19,983 nucleotides of DNA, taken from assembly GCA_002360945.1 (NCBI GenBank), contig DERO01000017.1, positions 1 through 19,983 on the forward strand, in the 5' to 3' direction. Below the pieces are notes generated by a model. It saw only the letters and a list, made by a program, of their open reading frames with translations. It did not search any database and was not told the origin of the DNA. Made by a program: the position numbers and the translations under genes. Each line of letters begins with the position of its first letter. The stretch's first letter is position 1. Positions 1 to 10,266 of this stretch are shown piece after piece. This DNA is from Leclercia adecarboxylata (lineage in GTDB: Bacteria > Pseudomonadota > Gammaproteobacteria > Enterobacterales > Enterobacteriaceae).

Positions 1-639
1 CCAGCTTCCCGTAGCCTTCACGCCAAAGATGTTGAAGCTTGGCTCGCCGTTCTCGCGACGGATCTGCCGTTGCCCCCAGCCGGATTCCAGCGCCGCCTGG
101 GCCAGAATCAGGTGGTGCGGCACCCCGCTCTGCTGGCTGGCAAGACGCGCCGGCAGCGAAAGCTGGGCCAGGAAGTCTTTGCTGTCGCCGGTGAGCGGTT
201 CGTCGTTACTTTCTGGCGCTTTCGGTACCGCTTTACGCACCATCTGGGTCAGGGCCTGGTTTTGATAGCTGGTCACCTTTTCCAGATCGAACTTCATCGG
301 CACCTCCTGCGGCGCCTCTTCCGGCGGCACGCCCTGGGCGGCCGCCATCTGCTTGACGATCACATCGGCCAGCCCGAGTCCTTTACCGGAGGTCATCTGC
401 TGTGCAATCTGCTGGTCATACATGCTGGTGTACAGACGCGTTGAGTCGCTGCTGAAGATGCCGTCTTTCGGCAGCGCCTCACGCATGCTTTTCAGCATCA
501 TCTGGACAAACATCCCTTCCACCTGGCGGGCCACCGGGCGGATGTTACCCGCCGGGTCTTTGCCCGCTTTGGCTTTCAGGTCGTTGAGCGACTGGGTATC
601 CCAGGCCGCGCTGCTCAGCAGTTTGCTATCGGTCAGCAT
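1..639 (-). CDS. flgJ: FlgJ, rod cap and peptidoglycan hydrolase (3' end cut by window edge)
   Basis: Only the first 213 codons are present; the gene continues past the left edge (the E. coli protein is about 313 residues). The protein starts [13 protein letters not shown]. Residues 1 to about 150 are the rod-capping domain, which supports polymerisation of the rod in the periplasm. From about residue 150 the muramidase (glycosyl hydrolase 73) domain begins. The motif AQAALESGWG places a glutamate at residue 185, matching the catalytic Glu184 known in Salmonella FlgJ. The other acidic catalytic residue lies beyond the edge. The start ATG shares its A with the flgI stop (TGATG), so translation is probably coupled. 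It is the last gene of the flgB-J operon. Confidence 0.96.
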   Translation of the reverse strand, partial: MLTDSKLLSSAAWDTQSLNDLKAKAGKDPAGNIRPVARQVEGMFVQMMLKSMREALPKDGIFSSDSTRLYTSMYDQQIAQQMTSGKGLGLADVIVKQMAAAQGVPPEEAPQEVPMKFDLEKVTSYQNQALTQMVRKAVPKAPESNDEPLTGDSKDFLAQLSLPARLASQQSGVPHHLILAQAALESGWGQRQIRRENGEPSFNIFGVKATGSW

Positions 640-1736
640 CAGATAATTTCCAGTTTGGCGCGCAGACAGCCCGCACTCTGCATGGATTGCAGAATCGACA
701 TCAGATCGATCGGAGTCGCACCCAGCGCGTTCAGCGCACGTACCACGTTGTTCAGGTTGGCGCTGGAGCGCACGCTCTGCAGCGAGCCGCCGCTCTGACG
801 CATATCAATCTGTGTCTGTGGCGTTACCACCGTTTCACCGCCGCCAAACGGCGTATCCGGCTGGCTAACGTTGGCCGAGCGGTTGACGGTGACCGAGAGG
901 TTGCCCTGTGCCACGGCACAGTTATCGAGGGTGACTTCACGGTTCATCACCACCGAGCCGGTACGGGAGTTGATGATCACTTTGGCATCCTGCGGCGTGA
1001 CGTTCACTTCCATATTCTGGATATCCGCCAGCAGGCGAACCTGATTGCTGCCCCCGGTGGAGACGCGGATCTGCACGGTGCGCGCATCCAGCGCGGTGGC
1101 GCTGCCATAGCCGCGACCACGGTTAATGGTGTCAGCAATCTGTTGCGCCATGGTGAAGTCGTCCTGGTTTAGCTGCAGGTTGATGGTGTTACCGGATCCG
1201 AACTGGGTTGGCAGCTCACGCTCAATGATCGCCCCGTTAGTGATACGGCCACCGTTAAGTTGGTTAACCTGCACGCTGCTGCCGCCTGCGGAGGCACCCG
1301 CCCCGCCGACCAGAATGTTACCCTGGGCGAGGGCGTAGACCTGGCTGTCCACCCCTTTCAGCGGGGTCATCAGCAGCGTACCGCCGCGCAGACTTTTCGC
1401 GTTACCCATTGAGGAGACCACCACATCGATGGTCTGCCCCTGGCGGGAAAAGGCCGGGTAGGAGGCGGTCACCATAACCGCCGCGACGTTTTTCAGCTGC
1501 ATGTTGGTCCCGGCCGGCACCGTGATGCCGAGCTGGGAGAGCATGTTGTTCAGGCTCTGGGTGGTGAACGGGGTCTGGGTCGTCTGGTCACCCGTGCCGT
1601 CGAGCCCGACCACCAGGCCGTAGCCGATCAGGGAGTTTTCTCGTACGCCCTGCACGCTTGTGAGATCGCGGATACGGTCGGCCTGGGCAACGGTTGCCAC
1701 CAGCACCAACAGGATCCCGAAGAGGGATTTAAACAT
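639..1736 (-). CDS. flgI: FlgI, flagellar P-ring protein
   Basis: The 365-residue protein has the same length as E. coli FlgI. It forms the P ring, the bushing around the rod in the peptidoglycan layer. Residues 1-19 are a Sec signal peptide ending AQA; the mature protein begins [21 protein letters not shown], a family hallmark. Only two cysteines are seen in the mature part, Cys273 and Cys357, corresponding to the disulfide pair known to stabilise E. coli FlgI. FlgA, encoded divergently in this window, is its dedicated periplasmic chaperone. The gap to flgH upstream is 12 bases and the stop codon overlaps the flgJ start by one base. Confidence 0.98.
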   Translation of the reverse strand: MFKSLFGILLVLVATVAQADRIRDLTSVQGVRENSLIGYGLVVGLDGTGDQTTQTPFTTQSLNNMLSQLGITVPAGTNMQLKNVAAVMVTASYPAFSRQGQTIDVVVSSMGNAKSLRGGTLLMTPLKGVDSQVYALAQGNILVGGAGASAGGSSVQVNQLNGGRITNGAIIERELPTQFGSGNTINLQLNQDDFTMAQQIADTINRGRGYGSATALDARTVQIRVSTGGSNQVRLLADIQNMEVNVTPQDAKVIINSRTGSVVMNREVTLDNCAVAQGNLSVTVNRSANVSQPDTPFGGGETVVTPQTQIDMRQSGGSLQSVRSSANLNNVVRALNALGATPIDLMSILQSMQSAGCLRAKLEII

Positions 1737-1748
1737 AGGTCACCTCGC

Positions 1749-2447
1749 TTACATCGGCGATAAATTAAGGAAGAAACGCTGCAACCAGCCCATGTTCTGC
1801 GCTTCATTGATGTAGCCGTTACCGACATACTCGATGCGCGCATCCGCCACTTGGGTGGACGGTACGGTATTGGAGCCGCTGATGGTGCGAGGGTTAACCA
1901 CACCCGAGAAGCGAATGAACTCAGTGCCCTGATTAATGGCGATCTGTTTTTCACCCACAACATGTAAATTGCCGTTCGCCAGCACCTGGTCGACGGTGAC
2001 CGTCAGGGTGCCGCTAAAGGTGTTGCTGGCATTGGCGCCGCCTTTACCGTTAAAGGAGTTGCCGCCAGACGCCTCGGCATCGGCGCGGGCATTACCGAAG
2101 AGACCTTCGAGGTAACGCGGCACGGTGTCGAAGCCAAAATTGGTTTTCCCGTCACGGCTGGCATTCGCTGACGAGCTCTTGCTGGCGCTGACGTTTTCCT
2201 GAAGCTGGATGGTCAGCGTATCGCCGATATTACGTGGACGACGGTCTTCAAACATCGGCTGATAACCATAGTTAATCGGCTGCGCTGTCTGGAAAATAGA
2301 GCCATTCGCGACCGGCGTCGGGCCAGGAATGGGTTGGGCGGAAGTCGCACCCTGCACCAGAGGTTGAGACGGAACCCAGGCGCAACCGGTCAGGGTAACG
2401 GCCAGGAGGGTCACTATCGGATAACGAATCGCCGCGAGTTTTTGCAT
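1749..2447 (-). CDS. flgH: FlgH, flagellar L-ring lipoprotein
   Basis: FlgH forms the L ring in the outer membrane. The start chosen gives 232 residues, the E. coli length, beginning [11 protein letters not shown] second in-frame ATG three codons upstream (2456) would give 235 residues. Ribosome-binding signals do not clearly separate the two, although an AAGG lies close before the inner ATG. The lipobox LTGC puts the lipidated cysteine at residue 22. The rest is very close to the E. coli protein, including [20 protein letters not shown] and the C-terminal end FFLNLSPM. About 57 bases that can form a hairpin separate it from flgG. Confidence 0.95.
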   Translation of the reverse strand: MQKLAAIRYPIVTLLAVTLTGCAWVPSQPLVQGATSAQPIPGPTPVANGSIFQTAQPINYGYQPMFEDRRPRNIGDTLTIQLQENVSASKSSSANASRDGKTNFGFDTVPRYLEGLFGNARADAEASGGNSFNGKGGANASNTFSGTLTVTVDQVLANGNLHVVGEKQIAINQGTEFIRFSGVVNPRTISGSNTVPSTQVADARIEYVGNGYINEAQNMGWLQRFFLNLSPM

Positions 2448-2472
2448 TGCCTTCATCTTCGAAAACAGGGAG

Positions 2473-2496
2473 CCGGCGCAGCGCGAACCGCACCGG
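2473..2496 (-). other. Predicted mRNA hairpin between flgG and flgH
   Basis: On the minus strand CCGGTGCG and TGCGCCGG can form an eight-pair RNA stem (six Watson-Crick pairs, two G-U) around an eight-base loop. It lies just after the flgG stop and before the flgH start, in the longest gap of the operon. No run of T follows, so it does not look like a terminator. It may stabilise the upstream mRNA or separate translation of the two genes; this is inference. Confidence 0.4.
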
Positions 2497-2504
2497 ACTA
2501 CACC

Positions 2505-4054
<1,550 letters not shown>

Positions 4055-4074
4055 TAAACTATCCCGTCAGCCAC

Positions 4075-5337
4075 TTAGCGGAGGTTAACCAGCGTATTGA
4101 GGATCTGATCCTGGGTTTTGATGGTCTGCGCGTTCGACTGGTAGTTACGCTGCGCGACGATCATATTGACCAGCTCTTTACTCAGGTCGACGTTGGAGGC
4201 TTCCAGTGCGCCGTTGGTCAGGGTACCGAAGTTACCGGAACCGGCGGTGCCCAGCAGCGCCACGCCCGAAGACTGGGTAGCGGACCAGACGTTGTTACCT
4301 TCCGACTGCAGGCCTTCGTTGTTGGCGAAGTTTGCCATCACGATCTGACCCAGCACCTGGTTTTGTTCGTTGGAGTAGTTGCCCACCACGGTACCGTCAT
4401 CGTTGATCTGATAGCTCACCAGGTCGCCCGGCTTGTAGCCGTTCTGGTTGGTTGCCACGATGTTGTTCGCCCCGGTGTTCTGCTGCATGGAGTTCAGGAA
4501 GCTCAGGGAGAAGGTCACCGGCACCGCGCCGCTCAGCGCTTCGGTGGTCACGTCGATAGACGGGCTGGTATTTGCGGTGGCGCTCAACGTACCGGCGGCG
4601 TCGTAGTTGTAAACGCCTTCCAGGTTACCGTTAGGGTCAAAGCTCATCTGCGCGGCTTTGCTGATCTTGCCATTCGCTACGCTGCCATCCTGGGTGTAAA
4701 GATCCCACTTGTTGTCTGCCGTTTTCACGTAGTAGACATACATGTTGTGGGCGTTACCCTGGTTGTCGTAAACGGTGATGGTGCCTTTCTTGTTGAAGCT
4801 GTCTGAATCCGGGTTGGCAGTTGTCGCGTCAAACGGAATGGTCGGCACGCTGTCAGTGGAGTTCAGGTTGATCTGCTGTGCGGCGGTGCTGGTCGCTTTG
4901 GCCGACATCAGGGTGTTTGGAATGTTGATAGGCTGCGGGTTGGCACCAGTCTGGACCGTTGGCGGGCTACCTGCTGCCGGATAGCCGGTCAGCTGCAGGC
5001 CCTGCATGTTCACCAGGTTGCGGTTTTCATCCATGCTGAACTGGCCGTTACGGCTGTAATAAACGGCCCCGTTGCTGTCGAGCATACGGAAGAAACCGTT
5101 CTGGCTGATGGCGACGTCCAGGCCACGGCCGGTGTTGGTGGTGGTACCGTCTGAAAAGTCCTGGGTGATCCCGGCGACTTTTACGCCCAGACCCACTTTG
5201 GAACCGGCGAACATATCCGCGAACGACGCGCTACCGGACTTAAAGCCATAGGTCGCGGAGTTGGCAATGTTGTTACCAATGACGTCGAGGTTAGTGGCTG
5301 CAGCATTCAGGCCGCTGACCGCTTGTGAAAAGGCCAT
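4075..5337 (-). CDS. flgE: FlgE, flagellar hook protein
   Basis: FlgE is the subunit of the hook, the universal joint between rod and filament. The N-terminus MAFSQAVSGLNAAATNLDVI with NNIANSATYGFKS and the C-terminus ELVNMIVAQRNYQSNAQTIK are the conserved D0 helices. At 420 residues it is longer than E. coli FlgE (402). The extra length falls in the middle (about residues 160-270), the surface-exposed part that varies between species. Both ends are nearly identical to E. coli. No signal peptide is present because the type III apparatus exports it. It is preceded 18 bases upstream by the hook-cap gene flgD. Confidence 0.98.
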   Translation of the reverse strand: MAFSQAVSGLNAAATNLDVIGNNIANSATYGFKSGSASFADMFAGSKVGLGVKVAGITQDFSDGTTTNTGRGLDVAISQNGFFRMLDSNGAVYYSRNGQFSMDENRNLVNMQGLQLTGYPAAGSPPTVQTGANPQPINIPNTLMSAKATSTAAQQINLNSTDSVPTIPFDATTANPDSDSFNKKGTITVYDNQGNAHNMYVYYVKTADNKWDLYTQDGSVANGKISKAAQMSFDPNGNLEGVYNYDAAGTLSATANTSPSIDVTTEALSGAVPVTFSLSFLNSMQQNTGANNIVATNQNGYKPGDLVSYQINDDGTVVGNYSNEQNQVLGQIVMANFANNEGLQSEGNNVWSATQSSGVALLGTAGSGNFGTLTNGALEASNVDLSKELVNMIVAQRNYQSNAQTIKTQDQILNTLVNLR

Positions 5338-5355
5338 GAGTTACTCCTAAAGGGG

Positions 5356-6060
5356 TTAAATAATCTGCCGAACTTCGTCGAGCGTGGTGGTACCGTAAGT
5401 CCCGAGATCCAGCGTGTTGCCGGTGCTGCTGCGGATCACGCCCTGCACCATCGCAAACTGCAGTGGCTGTGCCACCAGCTGCGTGCTGCCACTGCTGGCG
5501 GAAATCGCAACGTTGTAAGAGCCGTTTGGCGCCGTGGTGCCGTCGGTCAGGGTCCCGTCCCAGGTAAAGGTATGGACGCCCGCTTTCAGCTCGCCAATGT
5601 CAATGGTGCGTACCACCGCACCGTTCTTATCGGTGATGGTGGCGGTCACTTTGTCCGCGCTCTGCTGCAGCTCAACGCCAAACGGGGTCGTTGAGGTGGT
5701 GGTCGAGCCTTCGGCACCGCTGGTACCTGCCAGAACGGTCGAGCCCGGGATCATCACGCCATGGCCAATCAGCGTGCTGGCCTGCATCGACTGGCTGCTG
5801 TCGATCTGCCCGGAGATGGAGCCCAGCGTGGTGTTGAGTTTCTCGATGCCGCTCACCGTACTGATCTGCGCAAGCTGCGTGGTCAGTTCGTTGTTCTGCA
5901 TCGGGTTGGTCGGATCCTGGTTCTTCAGCTGCGCAACCAGCAGCGTCAGAAAGCTACCCTGCAGATCGGAAGCGTTGCTTCCGGTCAGCGAGCTGTTGCC
6001 GGTGGCGCTGCCGACGCCAGTGGCAGTCGATCTGTCATTTACATTTACGGCAAGGGACAT
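5356..6060 (-). CDS. flgD: FlgD, hook cap (hook assembly scaffold) protein
   Basis: The 234-residue protein (E. coli 231) caps the growing hook and is discarded when the hook is finished. The N-terminal half carries the family signature LLVAQLKNQDPTNPMQNNEL followed by TTQLAQISTVSGIEKLN. The C-terminal half is beta-rich and contains the FlgD Ig-like segment (GVHTFTWDGTLTDGTTAPNG). A short Ser/Thr-rich run (about residues 117-124) lies between the halves. It sits in the usual place between flgC (11 bases upstream) and flgE. Confidence 0.97.
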   Translation of the reverse strand: MSLAVNVNDRSTATGVGSATGNSSLTGSNASDLQGSFLTLLVAQLKNQDPTNPMQNNELTTQLAQISTVSGIEKLNTTLGSISGQIDSSQSMQASTLIGHGVMIPGSTVLAGTSGAEGSTTTSTTPFGVELQQSADKVTATITDKNGAVVRTIDIGELKAGVHTFTWDGTLTDGTTAPNGSYNVAISASSGSTQLVAQPLQFAMVQGVIRSSTGNTLDLGTYGTTTLDEVRQII

Positions 6061-6071
6061 TGATCTCTCCT

Positions 6072-6476
6072 TTACTGGCCCAGAGTGAGGGTTTTAAGCA
6101 TCATGCTCTTCACGGTATTCAGGACTTCTACGTTGGCCTGGTAACTGCGGGACGCCGACATGGTGTTAACCATCTCGCCAACCACATCCACGTTCGGCAT
6201 TTTGACGTAGCCACTGGCGTCTGCCAGCGGGTTGCCCGGCTCGTACACCAGTTTGTCCGGTGCCTGGCTCTCAATCACGCTGGCCACTTTTACTCCGCCG
6301 GTTTGCGCTCCAGGTGCAGCATCCACCTGGAATACCACCTGCTTGGCGCGGTAAGGTTGACCGTCCGGCCCCGTCACGCTGTCGGCGTTCGCCATGTTAC
6401 TGGCGGCAACGTTCAGACGTTGGGACTGCGCGGTCAGGGCTGAACCCGCGATATCAAAGATATTGAGTAAGGCCAT
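6072..6476 (-). CDS. flgC: FlgC, flagellar proximal rod protein
   Basis: The 134-residue rod protein has the conserved N-terminus [20 protein letters not shown] and the C-terminal helix [20 protein letters not shown]. It forms a ring of the proximal rod with FlgB and FlgF. Its ATG lies two bases past the flgB stop, which suggests translational coupling. Length and sequence agree with the enterobacterial family. Confidence 0.97.
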   Translation of the reverse strand: MALLNIFDIAGSALTAQSQRLNVAASNMANADSVTGPDGQPYRAKQVVFQVDAAPGAQTGGVKVASVIESQAPDKLVYEPGNPLADASGYVKMPNVDVVGEMVNTMSASRSYQANVEVLNTVKSMMLKTLTLGQ

Positions 6477-6478
6477 TA

Positions 6479-6895
6479 TTAGTTGCCTCCCTGCAGAACA
6501 CTCATCATGCCTTTAATCTGTCCGCCGAGAACGGTCAGCCCCATCTGGTACTTGAGGCTGTTATCAGCGAACTGCGTACGCTCCCGGTCCATATCGACGG
6601 TGTTACCGTCCAGGGATGGCTGATCGGGGATGCGATAAAGTAAATCGGTACTCGGGGTGGTTACGGTCTCTGCGGGAATATGGCGTGCAGAGGTCAGCGC
6701 AAGGGCGACACCGCTATTCTCGGCCCGACCGCGCTCCATCACTTTCTTTAATTCACTGGAAAAATCGATATCACGCGCCTGAAACCCGGGGGTATCGGCG
6801 TTGGCGATATTGGCGGCCAGAATCTCCTGACGCTGGGCACGCAAGTTGAGCGCTTCTTGCTGAAAACGTAGCGCGGCGTCGAGTTTATCGAGCAT
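6479..6895 (-). CDS. flgB: FlgB, flagellar proximal rod protein
   Basis: The 138-residue protein is the first gene of the flgBCDEFGHIJ operon. The motif [20 protein letters not shown] is the FlgB/rod D0 signature. A C-terminal helix (about residues 109-128) completes the coiled pair. FlgB is thought to sit at the base of the rod, near FliE. A strong GGAGGAG lies a few bases before the ATG. The 161-base space to flgA contains a FlhDC-type site, consistent with class II flagellar transcription in both directions. Confidence 0.97.
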   Translation of the reverse strand: MLDKLDAALRFQQEALNLRAQRQEILAANIANADTPGFQARDIDFSSELKKVMERGRAENSGVALALTSARHIPAETVTTPSTDLLYRIPDQPSLDGNTVDMDRERTQFADNSLKYQMGLTVLGGQIKGMMSVLQGGN

Positions 6896-6954
6896 GTCTC
6901 CTCCGCTGATGGCAAAATTTCAGTGGATAGCTTAAATCTCCACCCGTCTCTGTC

Positions 6955-6996
6955 ATCGACGGAATAAGCACAAAATGCGTCGCTATTTATTGCGTT
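6955..6996. promoter_or_regulatory. Candidate FlhD4C2 binding site shared by flgB and flgA
   Basis: Positions 6981-6996, read on the minus strand, give AACGCAATAAATAGCG. This agrees with the FlhDC half-site consensus AAYGSN(2-3)AAATARCG at every fixed position. Eleven bases away, 6955-6969 on the plus strand (ATCGACGGAATAAGC) is a weaker copy in opposite orientation. The 10-12 base spacing and inverted arrangement are those known for FlhD4C2 sites. Activation of both divergent class II promoters from it is inferred from the E. coli and Salmonella systems. Confidence 0.75.
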
Positions 6997-7021
6997 GATG
7001 CCCATCCACTACAGGTAGAAT
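6995..7021 (+). promoter_or_regulatory. Candidate sigma-70 promoter for flgA
   Basis: TAGAAT at 7016-7021 is a fair -10 element, 36 bases before the flgA start. A TTGATG at 6995-7000 lies 15 bases upstream, closer than the ideal 17, and abuts the FlhDC-type site. An imperfect core promoter touching the activator site is what a FlhDC-dependent class II promoter should look like. The assignment is tentative. Confidence 0.4.
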
Positions 7022-7056
7022 CCTGCTCATTCTGTAATCCGAAGGTATCTGGCGAT

Positions 7057-7713
7057 ATGGCATTCAAACGTGGTGTGACCGCAACCCTCCTCCTCTGGAG
7101 CTCCCTCTCTCAGGCGCAGGATCTGAACGCCCAGCTGACGGCATTTTTTGCTCAGCGACTGGCAGGATTTAGCGATGAGGTGTCGGTTCAGGTTCGCACC
7201 CCAGCCAGCATGCTCCCCAAATGCGAAATGCCCGAATTCAGCGTCCCTGGCAACACCCGACAGTGGGGCAACGTAAGCGTCACGGCACGATGTGACAATG
7301 AAAAACGGTTTATACAGGTTGCAGTTCAGGCGACGGGCGATTATGTTGTCGCGTCCCAGAATATCCCCCGGGGTGCAACTCTGCAGCCGGGTAGCGTGAC
7401 GCTGAAGCGCGGCAGGCTGGATCAGCTCCCGCCGCGCACGATTCTGGATATTAACCAGGCGCAGAACGCCATTAGCTTGCGCGATCTGGTGCCCGGGCAG
7501 CCTCTGCAACTGTCGATGCTACGCCAGGCATGGTTGATCAAAGCCGGGCAGCGGGTGATGGTGATCGCCAGCGGCGAGGGCTTTAGCGTGAACAGCGAAG
7601 GACAGGCGCTGAACAACGCTGCCGTGGCGCAAAACGCCCGCGTGAGGATGACTTCAGGCCAGGTTGTGAGCGGCACGGTCAATTCTGATGGGAATATTCT
7701 GATTAACCTATAA
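7057..7713 (+). CDS. flgA: FlgA, periplasmic chaperone for P-ring assembly
   Basis: The 218-residue protein (E. coli 219) binds FlgI in the periplasm and helps build the P ring. Residues 1-20 form a Sec signal peptide ending SQA. The N-terminal half diverges from E. coli. The C-terminal half has the conserved SAF/beta-clip domain, with VKAGQ-like IKAGQRVMVIASGEGF and SEGQALNNAAVAQNARVRM, ending GNILINL. It is divergent from flgB and is followed by flgM after 93 bases. The only ribosome-binding signal seen is a distant AAGG, so expression may be low, which would suit a chaperone. Confidence 0.97.
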   Translation: MAFKRGVTATLLLWSSLSQAQDLNAQLTAFFAQRLAGFSDEVSVQVRTPASMLPKCEMPEFSVPGNTRQWGNVSVTARCDNEKRFIQVAVQATGDYVVASQNIPRGATLQPGSVTLKRGRLDQLPPRTILDINQAQNAISLRDLVPGQPLQLSMLRQAWLIKAGQRVMVIASGEGFSVNSEGQALNNAAVAQNARVRMTSGQVVSGTVNSDGNILINL

Positions 7714-7728
7714 TCTTTTTAAAGATTA
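7711..7728. repeat. Perfect palindrome over the flgA stop and the flgM -35 element
   Basis: TAATCTTT and AAAGATTA are perfect inverted copies separated by TT. The left arm begins with the TAA stop of flgA. The right arm, with the last T of the loop, contains the TAAA -35 element of the sigma-28 promoter. In RNA the stem would have eight pairs but is AU-rich and is not followed by U residues. It could be a weak 3' end signal for flgA, a protein site, or chance. Confidence 0.5.
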
Positions 7729-7746
7729 TGCGGCGACTGCCGATAA
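7720..7746 (+). promoter_or_regulatory. Sigma-28 (FliA) class III promoter for flgM-flgN
   Basis: TAAA at 7720-7723, 15 bases, then GCCGATAA at 7739-7746 is an exact match to the enterobacterial FliA consensus (TAAA-N15-GCCGATAA). It lies about 60 bases before the flgM ATG. In E. coli and Salmonella flgM is transcribed both with flgA (class II) and from its own class III promoter. This site is clearly the second, letting sigma-28 control its own inhibitor. Confidence 0.92.
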
Positions 7747-7806
7747 ATCATTAACGAATGATAATGTCAGGCGCTAACGCCGCCAACCCTCGATGAGGAC
7801 ACCAAT

Positions 7807-8094
7807 ATGAGCATTGATCGTACATCGCCACTGAAACCGGTTAGCACTGTACAACCTCGCGAACTGAATGACACTGCGACGGCAAAAACGCGCCTGCAAA
7901 AATCGGCCGCGGCCAACAGCACCAGCGTCACGCTGAGCGATGCCCAGGCGAAACTGATGCAGCCGGGCAGCAACGATATCAACATGGAACGTGTTGAAGC
8001 GCTGAAAACCGCGATCCGTAACGGTGAGCTGAAAATGGATACCAGTAAAATCGCTGACGCGCTGATCCAGGATGCGCAAAGTTTCTTAGAGTAA
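7807..8094 (+). CDS. flgM: FlgM, anti-sigma-28 factor
   Basis: The 95-residue protein (E. coli and Salmonella 97) binds FliA and keeps class III flagellar genes off. It is exported once the hook is complete. The N-terminus [19 protein letters not shown] carries the export signal. The C-terminal half (about 40-90), with [12 protein letters not shown] and [19 protein letters not shown], is the FliA-binding helical region. A GAGGA seven bases before the ATG is the ribosome binding site. It has its own sigma-28 promoter and is followed closely by flgN. Confidence 0.97.
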   Translation: MSIDRTSPLKPVSTVQPRELNDTATAKTRLQKSAAANSTSVTLSDAQAKLMQPGSNDINMERVEALKTAIRNGELKMDTSKIADALIQDAQSFLE

Positions 8095-8101
8095 TCGCCG
8101 C

Positions 8102-8524
8102 ATGAGTCGTCTGACGGAAATAATGGATCAAATGACGGTAGTCCTGAACGACCTGAAAACGGTAATGGATGCCGAGCAACAGCAGCTCTCTGCCGGGCAT
8201 GTCAACGGCAGCGCGCTGCAGCGCATTACAGAAGATAAAAGCTCTCTGCTGGCCACGCTGGATTATCTGGAGCAGCAGCGACGTACCGAGCAGACCGCGC
8301 GCCAGAGTGCCAATGACGATGTCGCCGACCGCTGGCAAACGATTACTGAAAAAACCCAGCATCTGCGCGACCTCAATCAGCACAACGGCTGGTTACTCGA
8401 AGGGCAAATCACCCGCAACCAGCAGGCGCTGGACGTGCTGAAGCCGCATCAGGAGCCAGCCCTGTATGGCGCCGATGGCCAGACATCCAGCTCACGCAGC
8501 GGTGGGAAGAAGTTTTCGATTTAA
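8102..8524 (+). CDS. flgN: FlgN, export chaperone for FlgK and FlgL
   Basis: The 140-residue, mostly helical cytoplasmic protein (E. coli 138) binds the hook-filament junction proteins FlgK and FlgL before export. Recognisable stretches are LDQM-like IMDQMTVVLNDLKTVMDAEQ, SSLLATLDYLEQQRR, NQHNGWLLEGQITRNQQAL and the end GGKKFSI. It starts seven bases after the flgM stop without a clear Shine-Dalgarno sequence, so its translation may depend on ribosomes coming from flgM. A strong terminator follows. Confidence 0.95.
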   Translation: MSRLTEIMDQMTVVLNDLKTVMDAEQQQLSAGHVNGSALQRITEDKSSLLATLDYLEQQRRTEQTARQSANDDVADRWQTITEKTQHLRDLNQHNGWLLEGQITRNQQALDVLKPHQEPALYGADGQTSSSRSGGKKFSI

Positions 8525-8546
8525 TTGTCTGAATAAGACAGAGAAC

Positions 8547-8576
8547 GGGGAGTACCGAGAGGGACTCCCCTTTTTT
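8547..8576 (+). terminator. Rho-independent terminator after flgN
   Basis: GGGGAGT (8547-8553) and ACTCCCC (8564-8570) form a seven-pair stem around a ten-base loop, followed by TTTTTT. It lies in the 54 bases between the flgN stop and the convergent murJ stop. Only the plus-strand reading has the T run, so it mainly serves the flagellar transcript. Confidence 0.9.
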
Positions 8577-8578
8577 CG

Positions 8579-10129
<1,551 letters not shown>

Positions 10130-10141
10130 CTACCAGACGGC

Positions 10142-10163
10142 AAAACGCCTGCAAAGCAGGCGT
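10142..10163 (-). terminator. Candidate terminator or attenuator between yceM and murJ
   Basis: ACGCCTGC and GCAGGCGT form a perfect eight-pair, GC-rich stem with a three-base loop (10145-10163). On the minus strand the stem ends in a short run of four T. It could stop or reduce transcription from yceM into murJ. The T run is short, so read-through is likely. Confidence 0.5.
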
Positions 10164-10170
10164 GATTCTC

Positions 10171-10201
10171 GCCGGGTGGCGCTGCGCTTACCCGGCCTGC
10201 A
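10171..10201. repeat. REP (repetitive extragenic palindrome) element
   Basis: The sequence begins GCCGGGTGGCG and ends TTACCCGGCCTGCA. It fits the enterobacterial REP layout GCC-G-GTGGCG...CTTACCCGGCCTRC. GCCGGGT (10171-10177) pairs with ACCCGGC (10190-10196), with a small inner GCG/CGC stem. A single copy is seen, next to the yceM/murJ hairpin. REPs are known to shield mRNA 3' ends and to bind gyrase or Pol I. The form with GGGT rather than GGAT is commoner in Enterobacter and Klebsiella relatives than in E. coli. Confidence 0.8.
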
Positions 10202-10266
10202 AGACAATAAACGCGCCTAGTCTACTCGTAAAAACACGAATTGCTATGGGCAGATGTTACCGCGGG

